Below, piece after piece: positions 30,711-36,290 of a stretch of 36,290 bases of DNA. The notes under the pieces are model-generated. The model did not search any database. It saw only the letters and a program-made list of their open reading frames with translations, and was not told the DNA's origin. Position 1 is the first letter of the stretch; each line of letters begins with the position of its first letter. The position numbers were made by a program, and so were the translations under genes. The DNA is taken from the NCBI RefSeq assembly GCF_000970465.2, contig NZ_LAJE02000292.1:1-36290 (forward strand), read 5' to 3'. This stretch comes from Devosia insulae DS-56 (GTDB taxonomy: Bacteria > Pseudomonadota > Alphaproteobacteria > Rhizobiales > Devosiaceae).

Positions 30711-30725
30711 ATGCACTGAGTGCAT
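30711..30725. promoter_or_regulatory. Perfect 15-nt palindrome upstream of sdhC
   Basis: ATGCACT-G-AGTGCAT is a perfect palindrome about 40 nt upstream of the sdhC -35 box and 3 nt past the end of the small gene at 30728. A further GCACT half-site lies at 30694-30698. It could be an operator for sdh; it is too short for a terminator. Confidence 0.4.
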
Positions 30726-30727
30726 CT

Positions 30728-30958
30728 CTAGCGGCGCGGGGAGCCGAGCACCTCGGGCGCGGCCCGCAGCGCCTCGAGTGTGAGCAACAGGCTCAGCACT
30801 CGCTCGCTGCTGGGTCCGGACGCCACCGGGGTGGCGGACGAAAGCGTGGTCGAAGCGATCAGCCTCTGGCTGTCTTCGGCCAGGACATCCCGCACCAGGT
30901 TGCCCTGCATCGCGAGAACCGCGAGTGCAATGACCGTTCCTGCTGCGAGTCTGCCCAT
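30728..30958 (-). CDS. Small exported protein, function unknown
   Basis: A 76-residue protein starting MGRLAAGTVIALAVLAMQG, a plausible signal peptide or single membrane anchor. The rest is Ser/Leu-rich and ends in a basic tail; I see no family. AAGGA eight bases before the ATG supports the start. Its upstream region shares a motif and exact spacing with the promoter of the gene at 32369-32611, which supports it being real. Confidence 0.55.
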   Translation of the reverse strand: MGRLAAGTVIALAVLAMQGNLVRDVLAEDSQRLIASTTLSSATPVASGPSSERVLSLLLTLEALRAAPEVLGSPRR

Positions 30959-31021
30959 CTCTTTCGTCCTTGTTGCGGGCGACCAGGCCTTTGGAACCCT
31001 GGTTTCCGCTGCTTGAGGAGA

Positions 31022-31078
31022 CTTCTAGCTGCCTTCACTTGGCCCGGCGCTGAAGCCGCTATTCACAATCGGTTCAGC
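31022..31078 (-). promoter_or_regulatory. Promoter with TGAAC direct-repeat box (copy 1)
   Basis: On the minus strand GCTGAACCGATTGTGAA (within 31056-31078) holds TGAAC and TGAA 11 bp apart. CTAGAAG (31022-31028) begins exactly 50 nt from the motif start and serves as -10. No -35 hexamer is seen, which suggests activator dependence. The start codon of the small exported-protein gene lies 63 nt further. Confidence 0.5.
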
Positions 31079-31119
31079 AACGCATGATCTTTGTGCCGGT
31101 TCCCGGAGGGAGAGATGAC

Positions 31120-31695
31120 GTGAACGAAAAAGTACGGGTGCTCGGCGAACAAGTGCTGTCGAACAACTGGGGCCTGGTGAAGAAAACCACTATCGAGCTC
31201 AAACGCCGCAATGGCGAATGGCAGCGCCAGGAGCGCGAAACCTACGATCGCGGCGATGGCGCCGGCGTGCTGCTCTACAACCGCGCCCAGCGCACCGTCA
31301 TCCTCACCCGCCAGTTCCGTTTCCCGGTTTTCGCCCACGGCGAGCCGGGCTGGCTCATTGAGGTCGTCGCCGGCAAACTCGACGGTGACCACCCGGTGAC
31401 CACGGCGAAGAAGGAAGCCGAAGAAGAATCCGGCTATCGCGTGCACGACGTCGAACTGGTGATGAGCGCCTATATGAGCCCCGGCTCGGTCACCGAAAAG
31501 CTGTCGCTGTTCCTCGCCGAATACGACGCCGACTCGAAAGTCTCTGCCGGCGGCGGTCTCGAGGATGAAGGCGAAGACATCGAAGTGCTGGAACTCGGCA
31601 TCGACGCCGCGCTCGACATGATCGCATCAGGCGAAATCGCCGACGCCAAAACCATCATGCTGCTGCAGCACGTGCGGCTTAAGCGGATTTTGTAG
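31120..31695 (+). CDS. NudK-like Nudix hydrolase
   Basis: A 191-residue Nudix hydrolase close to the GDP-mannose/ADP-ribose pyrophosphatase NudK. Blocks in order are VLSNNWGLVKKTTIEL (12-27), RGDGAGVLLYNRAQRTVILT (44-63), the loop FRFPVFAHGEPGWLIEVVAG, and the Nudix helix KKEAEEESGY (97-106) with the metal-binding glutamates. The spacing from the box glycine is one shorter than the standard motif, as in NudK relatives, and Lys replaces the usual Arg. The GTG at 31120 has GGAGG ten bases upstream and matches the family start; an ATG at 31084 lacks a ribosome site. Confidence 0.88.
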   Translation: MNEKVRVLGEQVLSNNWGLVKKTTIELKRRNGEWQRQERETYDRGDGAGVLLYNRAQRTVILTRQFRFPVFAHGEPGWLIEVVAGKLDGDHPVTTAKKEAEEESGYRVHDVELVMSAYMSPGSVTEKLSLFLAEYDADSKVSAGGGLEDEGEDIEVLELGIDAALDMIASGEIADAKTIMLLQHVRLKRIL

Positions 31696-31721
31696 GGGAA
31701 ACCTGGGGCCCATCCACCGGC

Positions 31722-31825
31722 GTCATTCCCGCGAAGGCGGGAACCTCTGTTTGCGGAGTTCTCAGCACGCTCAGAAAACAGAGGCCCCCGCTTTCGCGGG
31801 GGTGACATCGAGTGTGTGGCAAGCA
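31722..31825. repeat. Bipartite palindromic repeat flanking the GIY-YIG gene (copy A)
   Basis: It matches copy B (32255-32358) at 96 of 104 positions in direct orientation. The 85-nt core (31722-31806) is an imperfect palindrome with 31-nt arms, starting GTCATTCCCGCG and ending CGCGGGGGTGAC. Each arm has its own hairpin with a 5-bp CCCGC/GCGGG type stem and a four-base loop, and the inner arms are CTCTGTTT / AAACAGAG. It lies 26 nt past the nudK stop and may also end that transcript. Confidence 0.88.
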
Positions 31826-31917
31826 TGAGGTAGACGACCGGCTTCGCCGCCACGGCGTCTGCACGGTCTGCAAGAGATTCCGCTTTTGCGGGAATGACTC
31901 CGTGTTAGCCCTACCGC

Positions 31918-32217
31918 ATGAGCACAAGCGGGCGATTTTTCGTCTACATCCTGGCTAGCCGCAAATACGGCACGCTCTACACTGGCGTGACCGGCGACCT
32001 TCCGGTGCGGATCTATATCCACCGCGAAGACCTGATCCCGGGCTTCTCATCCCGCTATCATGTGCACAAGCTCGTCTACTTCGAGCAGCACGACGACCCT
32101 TACAACGCCATCACGCGCGAAAAGCAGATCAAGAAGTGGCTGCGAGCGTGGAAGATCGAACTGATCGAGAAAGACAATCCCCATTGGGATGATCTGTATG
32201 ATGGGTTGTTCGGGTAA
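31918..32217 (+). CDS. GIY-YIG nuclease-domain protein (YhbQ/UPF0213-like)
   Basis: A stand-alone 99-residue GIY-YIG domain. The signature strands are VYI (9-11) and YTG (21-23, Tyr21). Arg31 and His35 lie in LPVRIYIHRE, and Glu68 in ITREKQIKKWLRAWKIELI, the usual metal-binding glutamate. The PGFSSRYHVHKLVYFEQHDD block is typical of a group often called excinuclease-C-like. Family members cut DNA structures; the true substrate is unknown. No ribosome site is obvious. Immediately before it, 31876-31900 is another partial copy of the palindrome arm in inverted orientation. Two full palindromic repeats bracket it. Confidence 0.9.
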   Translation: MSTSGRFFVYILASRKYGTLYTGVTGDLPVRIYIHREDLIPGFSSRYHVHKLVYFEQHDDPYNAITREKQIKKWLRAWKIELIEKDNPHWDDLYDGLFG

Positions 32218-32254
32218 TCCGCAGTTGCCCACCTAGCATCACCTCACCCACCGG

Positions 32255-32358
32255 GTCATTCCCGCGAAAGCGGGAACCTCCGTTTGCGGAGTTATCAGCA
32301 CGCTCGGAAAACAGAGGCCCCCGCTTCCGCGGGGGTGACACCGAGTATCTGGCAAGCA
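32255..32358. repeat. Bipartite palindromic repeat flanking the GIY-YIG gene (copy B)
   Basis: Direct repeat of copy A with 8 differences in 104 nt. In this copy the left-arm hairpin is a perfect CCCGC-GAAA-GCGGG. Several differences sit in loops or turn pairs into other pairs, which suggests the fold is kept. It lies 37 nt past the GIY-YIG stop and 10 nt before the stop of the convergent small gene. Confidence 0.88.
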
Positions 32359-32368
32359 GGGAGCGTGA

Positions 32369-32611
32369 TCAGTTCGCGACCACCTCAAACGGGTCCGCAT
32401 CCACATCCAGCGTCGCATAGCCCTCGGGCAGCTTCACCGTGAATTCGGCGCCGGTTTCGCGCGGATCGAGCATCAGCATCGACAGGATCTGCGCCTTGGC
32501 CAGCGACGGCGCCGGCCTGACAGTCCCGTCCTGCGGCTGGCTGGCGAACACCGCGAGCGGCAGCGCCAGGGCGGCAAGTGCGGCGGCGGCAACAATCAGC
32601 TTGATCTGCAT
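32369..32611 (-). CDS. Small exported protein, function unknown
   Basis: An 80-residue protein with a signal peptide (QIKLIVAAAALAALALPLAV, cleavage near AVFA-SQ). The mature ~56 residues include AKAQILSMLMLDPRE and end in an acidic tail. GAGG seven bases before the ATG fixes the start. I recognise no family. The promoter shares its layout with that of the gene at 30728-30958, although the two proteins are not clearly related. Confidence 0.75.
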   Translation of the reverse strand: MQIKLIVAAAALAALALPLAVFASQPQDGTVRPAPSLAKAQILSMLMLDPRETGAEFTVKLPEGYATLDVDADPFEVVAN

Positions 32612-32656
32612 TTCGGGACCTCAAAACCTGGCGCATCCCAGCGCGTTTGTTATCCC

Positions 32657-32713
32657 CTTCTAGCCCCAGCCGTCCGAACCCGCCTTGAACCCACCGTTCA
32701 TGTTCGGTTTAGC
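32657..32713 (-). promoter_or_regulatory. Promoter with TGAAC direct-repeat box (copy 2)
   Basis: On the minus strand GCTAAACCGAACATGAAC (within 32691-32713) holds TAAAC and TGAAC 11 bp apart, followed by GGTGGGTTCA, which adds an inverted TGAAC half-site. CTAGAAG (32657-32663) begins exactly 50 nt from the motif start, as in copy 1; 16 of 23 motif positions match. The start codon lies 45 nt after the -10. Confidence 0.55.
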
Positions 32714-32719
32714 CCACCC

Positions 32720-33160
32720 CTACCGCTCCCCGCGCAACACCTTCGCCTCCGGGAGCACCAGATAGGCCTCCGGCACCGGCTGCGCGAGGTAATCCATGGT
32801 GAATTCCTCGCCCAGTTCCACCGCCCGGGCGCAGCGCATGTGCCGCCCGTCCGGGTCGATCACCACATTGGGGTCGGACGAATGGTTGATCAGCCCGTAG
32901 CTGGTCCTGAGCGGCCGGACCAGCAGCAGTTCCTGCGTCACCGCGTTCCACTCCAGCGTCTCGAGGACTTGCGGGAAGCGTTCCCACTCGACCAGTTGCC
33001 CATCGAGTTCGGCCAGGAGCTCCCCGGCCCTGCGAGCCCGGCTGCTGAACAGCCCGCGTCCGGCGATCCGGCTCGGCCCCACCACCGCGTCGGCGACGGT
33101 CGGCACGTACGCCCCGTCGCCGAGGAACGCCTCGGTAAAACTGTCGATATGGAGGTTCAC
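32720..33160 (-). CDS. SET-domain protein (putative lysine methyltransferase)
   Basis: A 146-residue protein that is almost only a SET domain: SRIAGRGLFSSRARRAGELL (30-49) with the cofactor-side GRGLF, the pseudoknot motifs INHSSDPN (91-98) and ELGEEFTMDY (115-124). These bind S-adenosylmethionine and lysine in known SET enzymes. The C-terminal cysteine zinc site of eukaryotic enzymes is absent. The GTG at 33160 overlaps the hydrolase stop (GTGA), so the two are translationally coupled. The protein target is unknown. A much longer in-frame reading upstream is antisense noise across the hydrolase. Confidence 0.9.
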   Translation of the reverse strand: MNLHIDSFTEAFLGDGAYVPTVADAVVGPSRIAGRGLFSSRARRAGELLAELDGQLVEWERFPQVLETLEWNAVTQELLLVRPLRTSYGLINHSSDPNVVIDPDGRHMRCARAVELGEEFTMDYLAQPVPEAYLVLPEAKVLRGER

Positions 33161-33831
33161 CTCGCCGCCTCCTCGAGCAGTTCGCTCAGTTCCTCCGGCT
33201 TGTCGACCGGGACGTCGTGGCCACATTTGACCTCGCGCACCACCCACCCGGGCTGATTGCGGAACCCATCGGCGATGCCCTGGAAACCGTCCCAGCCGGT
33301 GGCAACGATATAGGTCTTCCTGGGCACCGCCTTGTAGGCCCCCGTGACCTTCAGCCGCTCGGTCAGCGTTGCAGTCGGCTGCGCCGACGCCTTGCTTTCC
33401 ACCCAGGCGCGATCCGCCTCGTCGAGATAGTCGCCCGGCGAAGAGGGCGGCGACTCGGTGAGTTGCCCGCTCAGTTCCCAGCCCGGCGCGAAATCGGTAA
33501 ACCCCTGTCCATCCTCGGGCACAAAGGCATCGAGGTAGACAATCGAGCACACTTTCTTTCCGAGCTGCTCCACCGCTCCGGTCGCGACGATCCCGCCATA
33601 GGAATGCGCCACCAGCACGATGTCCTCGAGGTCGTTCCACAGCACCTCGTTGACGATGTCGTCGATATGGGTGCTCAGCGTGATCGGCAGCTGGTTCAGA
33701 TGCGAGCGCTCGGCCAGCCCGCTCAGCGTCGGTGCATGCACCTTGTGCCCCCGCGCCCGCAGCCGGTCGATCACCCGCACCCACGACCAGCTTCCCGTCC
33801 AGGCCCCATGCACGATCACGAACGTCGCCAT
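33157..33831 (-). CDS. Alpha/beta-hydrolase (esterase-like)
   Basis: A 224-residue hydrolase of the group with plant salicylate/methyl-ester esterase-like enzymes. HGAWTGSWSW (8-17) supplies the oxyanion region, the nucleophile is Ser77 in VAHSYGG (74-80), and His205 lies in KCGHDVPVDKPEEL. Asp101 or a later acid could complete the triad. The ATG at 33831 is fixed by GGAGG five bases upstream; an in-frame ATG at 33852 lies in the operator region and is less likely. It is divergent from hxlR, whose product probably controls it. Confidence 0.88.
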   Translation of the reverse strand: MATFVIVHGAWTGSWSWVRVIDRLRARGHKVHAPTLSGLAERSHLNQLPITLSTHIDDIVNEVLWNDLEDIVLVAHSYGGIVATGAVEQLGKKVCSIVYLDAFVPEDGQGFTDFAPGWELSGQLTESPPSSPGDYLDEADRAWVESKASAQPTATLTERLKVTGAYKAVPRKTYIVATGWDGFQGIADGFRNQPGWVVREVKCGHDVPVDKPEELSELLEEAAR

Positions 33832-33844
33832 CTCTTCCTCCAAT

Positions 33845-33896
33845 GATTGCATTTTGCAAGCGATTGCGTTTTACAACCAATGATTGTATTTTGCAA
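33845..33896. promoter_or_regulatory. Three tandem operator-like sites between hydrolase and hxlR
   Basis: GATTGCATTTTGCAA (33845-33859), GATTGCGTTTTACAA (33862-33876) and GATTGTATTTTGCAA (33882-33896) are near-copies. The first contains the perfect inverted repeat TTGCA-TTT-TGCAA. They are AT-rich and fill the 67-nt divergent gap, ending two bases before the hxlR start. Likely binding sites for the HxlR product. Confidence 0.7.
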
Positions 33897-33898
33897 GC

Positions 33899-34336
33899 AT
33901 GGAAAACCCCGAGGCGTCTCCCCATCGTTCCGGCTGCCCGATCAACCTCGGCCTCGAGGTGTTCGGCGATAAATGGAGCCTGTTGATCGTTCGCGACATG
34001 ATGTTTTCGGGAAAGCGGCATTTCCGCGAGTTCCTCGCCTCCGACGAGGGTATCTCCACCAACATCCTTGCCGATCGGCTGGTGAAGCTCGTCGAGGCCG
34101 GCGTGCTGACGCGCGCCGGCGACCCCGCCCACAAGCTGAAGGCGATCTATTCGCTGACCGAGATGGGGATCGAACTGTTGCCGATCGTTGCCGAGATCAG
34201 CCGCTGGAGCCGAAAATACCAGCCGGTCGATCCGCAGATGGCGGCGACCGGCGAGGCCCGCGATCGCGGCGGGCCGGGGGCGGTTGCCGCCCAGATGGAG
34301 GCCTTGCGGCGCATCCACCTGAACGGCGAGATCTAG
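33899..34336 (+). CDS. HxlR-family transcriptional regulator
   Basis: A 145-residue winged-helix regulator. SGCPINLGLEVFGDKWSLLI (11-30) contains the conserved Cys13, which senses electrophiles or oxidants in many HxlR members. The recognition region is KRHFREFLASDEGISTNILADRL and the wing follows (THKLKAIYSLTEMG-like, here HKLKAIYSLTEMG). The ATG at 33899 matches the family; there is no ribosome site, so the message may be leaderless. It is divergent from the hydrolase-SET pair, with three tandem operator-like sites between. Confidence 0.92.
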   Translation: MENPEASPHRSGCPINLGLEVFGDKWSLLIVRDMMFSGKRHFREFLASDEGISTNILADRLVKLVEAGVLTRAGDPAHKLKAIYSLTEMGIELLPIVAEISRWSRKYQPVDPQMAATGEARDRGGPGAVAAQMEALRRIHLNGEI

Positions 34337-34337
34337 G

Positions 34338-34367
34338 GCGCTTCCGACATTCCCACGCCGGAAGCGC
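34338..34367. terminator. Hairpin between convergent hxlR and DUF1737 genes
   Basis: GCGCTTCCG (34338-34346) pairs perfectly with CGGAAGCGC (34359-34367) around a 12-nt loop, two bases after the hxlR stop. No good U-tract follows on either strand, so it may be a weak bidirectional terminator. Confidence 0.5.
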
Positions 34368-34382
34368 GACAATCAAAAACGG

Positions 34383-34592
34383 CTAGACGTAGTCGACCAG
34401 TTTCTTGTCCGGGTCGTAGGGCTGGTCGCTGACCACTTTGGTCACCGCCTGTCCGCAGACCATCTTCTTGTTCATTGCGTCATACGCATAGCTGGCAGAA
34501 CCGTGCAGCACCCAGCCATCGCTCAAAGCCTTCGTAACCTTATGGCAGAAGGCGGAATCGTCCTCCCCCGAGAGGAACCGGTAGATCAACAT
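34383..34592 (-). CDS. DUF1737 protein
   Basis: A 69-residue protein with the DUF1737 pattern: IYRFLSGEDDSAFCHKVTKA, the DGWVLHGSASYAYD segment, then VCGQAVTKVV and YDPDKKLVDY. The whole length is the domain. Such proteins form a small alpha/beta fold of unknown function, often next to metabolic genes. It starts 75 nt from the divergent carbonic anhydrase gene. Confidence 0.88.
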   Translation of the reverse strand: MLIYRFLSGEDDSAFCHKVTKALSDGWVLHGSASYAYDAMNKKMVCGQAVTKVVSDQPYDPDKKLVDYV

Positions 34593-34667
34593 GCACTACT
34601 CCTTTTGCTCGCCCTCTTTGCCCCGGGCGATTGAAATTGCGTCCAGTTACCGCTAATCCGCTGCGGT

Positions 34668-35306
34668 ATGGATGGGTTTCCAGCATTTTTGCTCGACGGC
34701 TACAAGTCGTTCATGTCCGACCGCTACGACCCCGAACAGGGCCGTTACCGGGAATTGGCTGATCAGGGGCAATCCCCCACCACCATGATCATCGCCTGCT
34801 GCGACAGCCGCGCGGCGCCTGAGACCATCTTTTCGGCCGGGCCGGGCGAGATGTTCGTTCTGCGTAACGTCGCCAATCTGGTGCCGACGTTCCAGCCCGA
34901 TGGCGGCCAGCACGGCACTTCGGCGGCGATCGAATTCGCCGTCGCCGCGCTCGAGATTTCCAATATCGTGGTGATGGGTCATGGCCGCTGCGGCGGCATC
35001 AAGGCGGCGCTCGCACCCGACGCCGGCCCGCTGGCGCAGGGCGATTTCATCGGCAAGTGGATGGCGATGCTCGCCCCGGTCGCCGACGAAGTGTCGAAAT
35101 ACACGCTGCTGACCAACAAGGAGCGCCAGACCATGCTGGAGCGCTTCTCGATCCGCAACTCGATCAACAACCTCCGCACCTTCCCCTACGTGAAGCGCCT
35201 GGAGGACGAAGGCAAACTCGCCATCCACGGCGCCTGGTTCGATATCTCCACCGGTGAGCTGTGGGTGATGAACGACGAGGGTGACTTCTACCGGCCGGAC
35301 GTGTGA
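34668..35306 (+). CDS. Beta-carbonic anhydrase
   Basis: Interconverts CO2 and bicarbonate in the cytoplasm. The 212-residue protein has the zinc ligands Cys44 (CCDSR, with Asp46 and Arg48), His105 and Cys108 in HGRCGGI. Flanking blocks ETIFSAGPGEMFVLRNVANL and SAAIEFAVAAL are typical. Length is normal. The ATG at 34668 has no strong ribosome site. It stands alone between DUF1737 (divergent) and the GNAT gene (convergent). Confidence 0.95.
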   Translation: MDGFPAFLLDGYKSFMSDRYDPEQGRYRELADQGQSPTTMIIACCDSRAAPETIFSAGPGEMFVLRNVANLVPTFQPDGGQHGTSAAIEFAVAALEISNIVVMGHGRCGGIKAALAPDAGPLAQGDFIGKWMAMLAPVADEVSKYTLLTNKERQTMLERFSIRNSINNLRTFPYVKRLEDEGKLAIHGAWFDISTGELWVMNDEGDFYRPDV

Positions 35307-35347
35307 TCGCTTGAAGCTGGTGGAGGGCGGCCGCCGCGCAGCACTCC

Positions 35348-35800
35348 TCACCCGCTGCCGAATTCCCGCTCCCACCGGTACAGAATATCCGGTGCCTTCG
35401 CCTCGTTCGTGGCCCCATCGGTGAACTTCACCGCCTCGAACCCCATCCGCTCATAAAACGCCCGGCCGCGCAGGTTGTTGGCGAAGCACCAGAGCTGCAG
35501 GTCCTCGTTGCGCGATTGCGCATCGGCGATCAGCACCGAGCCGACGCCCGAGCGCAGCTGTGCCGCATCGATGTAGAGATGCTCGATCCAGCCTTCGAGC
35601 TCCGCCATGAAGCCGACGATCGCCCCGTCCCGCTCCGCCACCGTCACCCGGAAATCGCGCAGCACCTTGTCGCGGACATAGACCCGGTCCTCCTCGACGG
35701 TGTGGAGATCCGGCAGGAAGGTCAGCAGCCGCCGCGACGTCGCGAACAGCGCCGCAATATCAGCCGCATCTGCCTCCGTCGCCAGCCGGAGCGTGATCAT
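35348..35800 (-). CDS. GNAT-family N-acetyltransferase
   Basis: A 150-residue acetyl-CoA-dependent acetyltransferase. It starts MITLRLATEADAADIAALF, has the beta-4 region VTVAERDGAIVGFMA and IEHLYIDAAQLRSGVGSVLI (the acetyl-CoA loop, here RSGVGS), and ends with LQLWCFANNLRGRAFYERMG and FEAV, all GNAT marks. The substrate cannot be inferred. The ATG at 35800 overlaps the stop of the upstream transporter gene (ATGA). A longer in-frame reading into the transporter is rejected. Confidence 0.92.
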   Translation of the reverse strand: MITLRLATEADAADIAALFATSRRLLTFLPDLHTVEEDRVYVRDKVLRDFRVTVAERDGAIVGFMAELEGWIEHLYIDAAQLRSGVGSVLIADAQSRNEDLQLWCFANNLRGRAFYERMGFEAVKFTDGATNEAKAPDILYRWEREFGSG

Positions 35801-36142
35801 GCCGGCTTCCGCCGCAGCAGGCGTGGCCCGAACACGTTGAGCAGCAACCCGGCAAACACCAGCACGCTGCCGATGATCTCCACTTCGGTGATTGCCTCGC
35901 CGAGAAACAGCGCGGCGCTGGCGATCCCCGCCACCGGCACGAACAGGGCGAACGGCGCCACCTGCCCAGTATTGTAACGGCTCAGCAGCCACGCCCAGGC
36001 GCCAAAGCCGAACAGCGTTGCGATATAGGCCATGAAGGCGATCGAGCCGATCCCCTTGAGCGTCAGCTGCGACAGCGCCAGCGGCATCGCCCCCGGCCCA
36101 TCGAGCAGCAGCGAGACCAGCAGCAGCGGGATCGGTGGGATC
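35797..36142 (-). CDS. EamA-family transporter, 3' part only (contig end)
   Basis: About 114 codons of the C-terminal EamA repeat. Hydrophobic helices include LKGIGSIAFMAYIATLFGFG, QVAPFALFVPVAGIASAALF and IIGSVLVFAGLLLNVFGP; FVPVAGIASAALFLGEAI is typical of the last repeat. The 5' part is missing because real sequence stops near 36142. A start codon readable at 36192 comes from adapter-like sequence and is false. The end overlaps the GNAT start by four bases, so the two were co-transcribed. Confidence 0.85.
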
Positions 36143-36290
36143 CCGTCTCCTATACCCCTCTGCCGCCCTAGTGTGTAACAACAAACTTTCACATCTACCT
36201 TCCCCTTCCACCTCTGCCACCTTTCCGCACCTTCAATCCTGACACCTCTTACCCACTGCGTCTTACCTCACCTTCTCTCCTGTGTGGCGT
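36143..36290. other. Probable degraded sequencing-adapter read-through
   Basis: 36143-36161 matches the 19-base Tn5/Nextera mosaic-end adapter at 15 of 19 positions, with all four differences being changes to C. A CTGCCG...AGTGTGTA stretch resembling the next part of that adapter follows. The rest is C/T-rich with no coding signal and unlike the window's composition. It should be trimmed. Confidence 0.75.

Noticed and set aside
32720-34372. 550-codon minus-strand frame ending in the SET domain
   Set aside because: Only the last 146 codons are the SET protein. The rest runs out of frame through the hydrolase and antisense to hxlR. The GTG at the GTGA overlap is the natural start.
35348-36220. 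290-codon frame joining the GNAT protein to an upstream extension
   Set aside because: The extension lies out of frame over the EamA gene and into the adapter-like end. The GNAT domain begins at the ATG at 35800.

Overview
The window is high-GC bacterial DNA carrying core genes in an order typical of Hyphomicrobiales (Rhizobiales). An F1-ATPase operon stands without Fo genes, next to priA and near xerC. The order omp19-zapE-mdh-sucC-sucD-sucA-sucB is the one I know from Brucella and its relatives. Dispersed palindromic repeats and protein style point to a Devosia-like genus, but that placement is from recognition, not a search.

Layout. 1-5235 (minus): atpH-atpA-atpG-atpD-atpC, ending in a strong terminator, with priA upstream (to 7674). 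7802-12618: a VOC-fold protein, an L,D-transpeptidase lipoprotein, a small exported protein, the tyrosine recombinase xerC, an unknown CxCxxC protein and an EamA transporter. 12760-13701: a small membrane protein and a periplasmic protein of unknown function. 13809-21671 (minus): mdh, sucC, sucD, sucA and sucB (TCA cycle from 2-oxoglutarate to succinate, plus malate to oxaloacetate). A Phd/VapC-type toxin-antitoxin pair on the plus strand separates mdh from zapE and omp19. 24474-24865 is a composite palindromic repeat. 24887-30582 (minus): succinate dehydrogenase sdhC-sdhD-sdhA and sdhB, split by five tightly packed small genes and followed by a CTG-start DUF2007-like gene.

30728-36142 is accessory: two small exported proteins sharing one promoter architecture, a NudK-like Nudix hydrolase, a GIY-YIG nuclease-like gene bracketed by two near-identical palindromic repeats, a SET-domain protein coupled to an alpha/beta hydrolase with a divergent HxlR regulator, DUF1737, beta-carbonic anhydrase, a GNAT acetyltransferase and the 3' part of a second EamA transporter. 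The last ~148 bases look like degraded sequencing-adapter read-through, not genome.

The most unusual items are: (1) a tandem duplication between sdhA and sdhB that fused the start of a DUF3052 gene onto a second copy of a four-cysteine exported protein; (2) the GIY-YIG gene between two copies of an 85-nt bipartite palindrome, which resembles a REP/RAYT arrangement with a different nuclease; (3) a regulatory motif with identical 50-nt spacing to a CTAGAAG -10 box before two unrelated small exported-protein genes; (4) three tandem TTGCA-N3-TGCAA-like sites between hxlR and the hydrolase.
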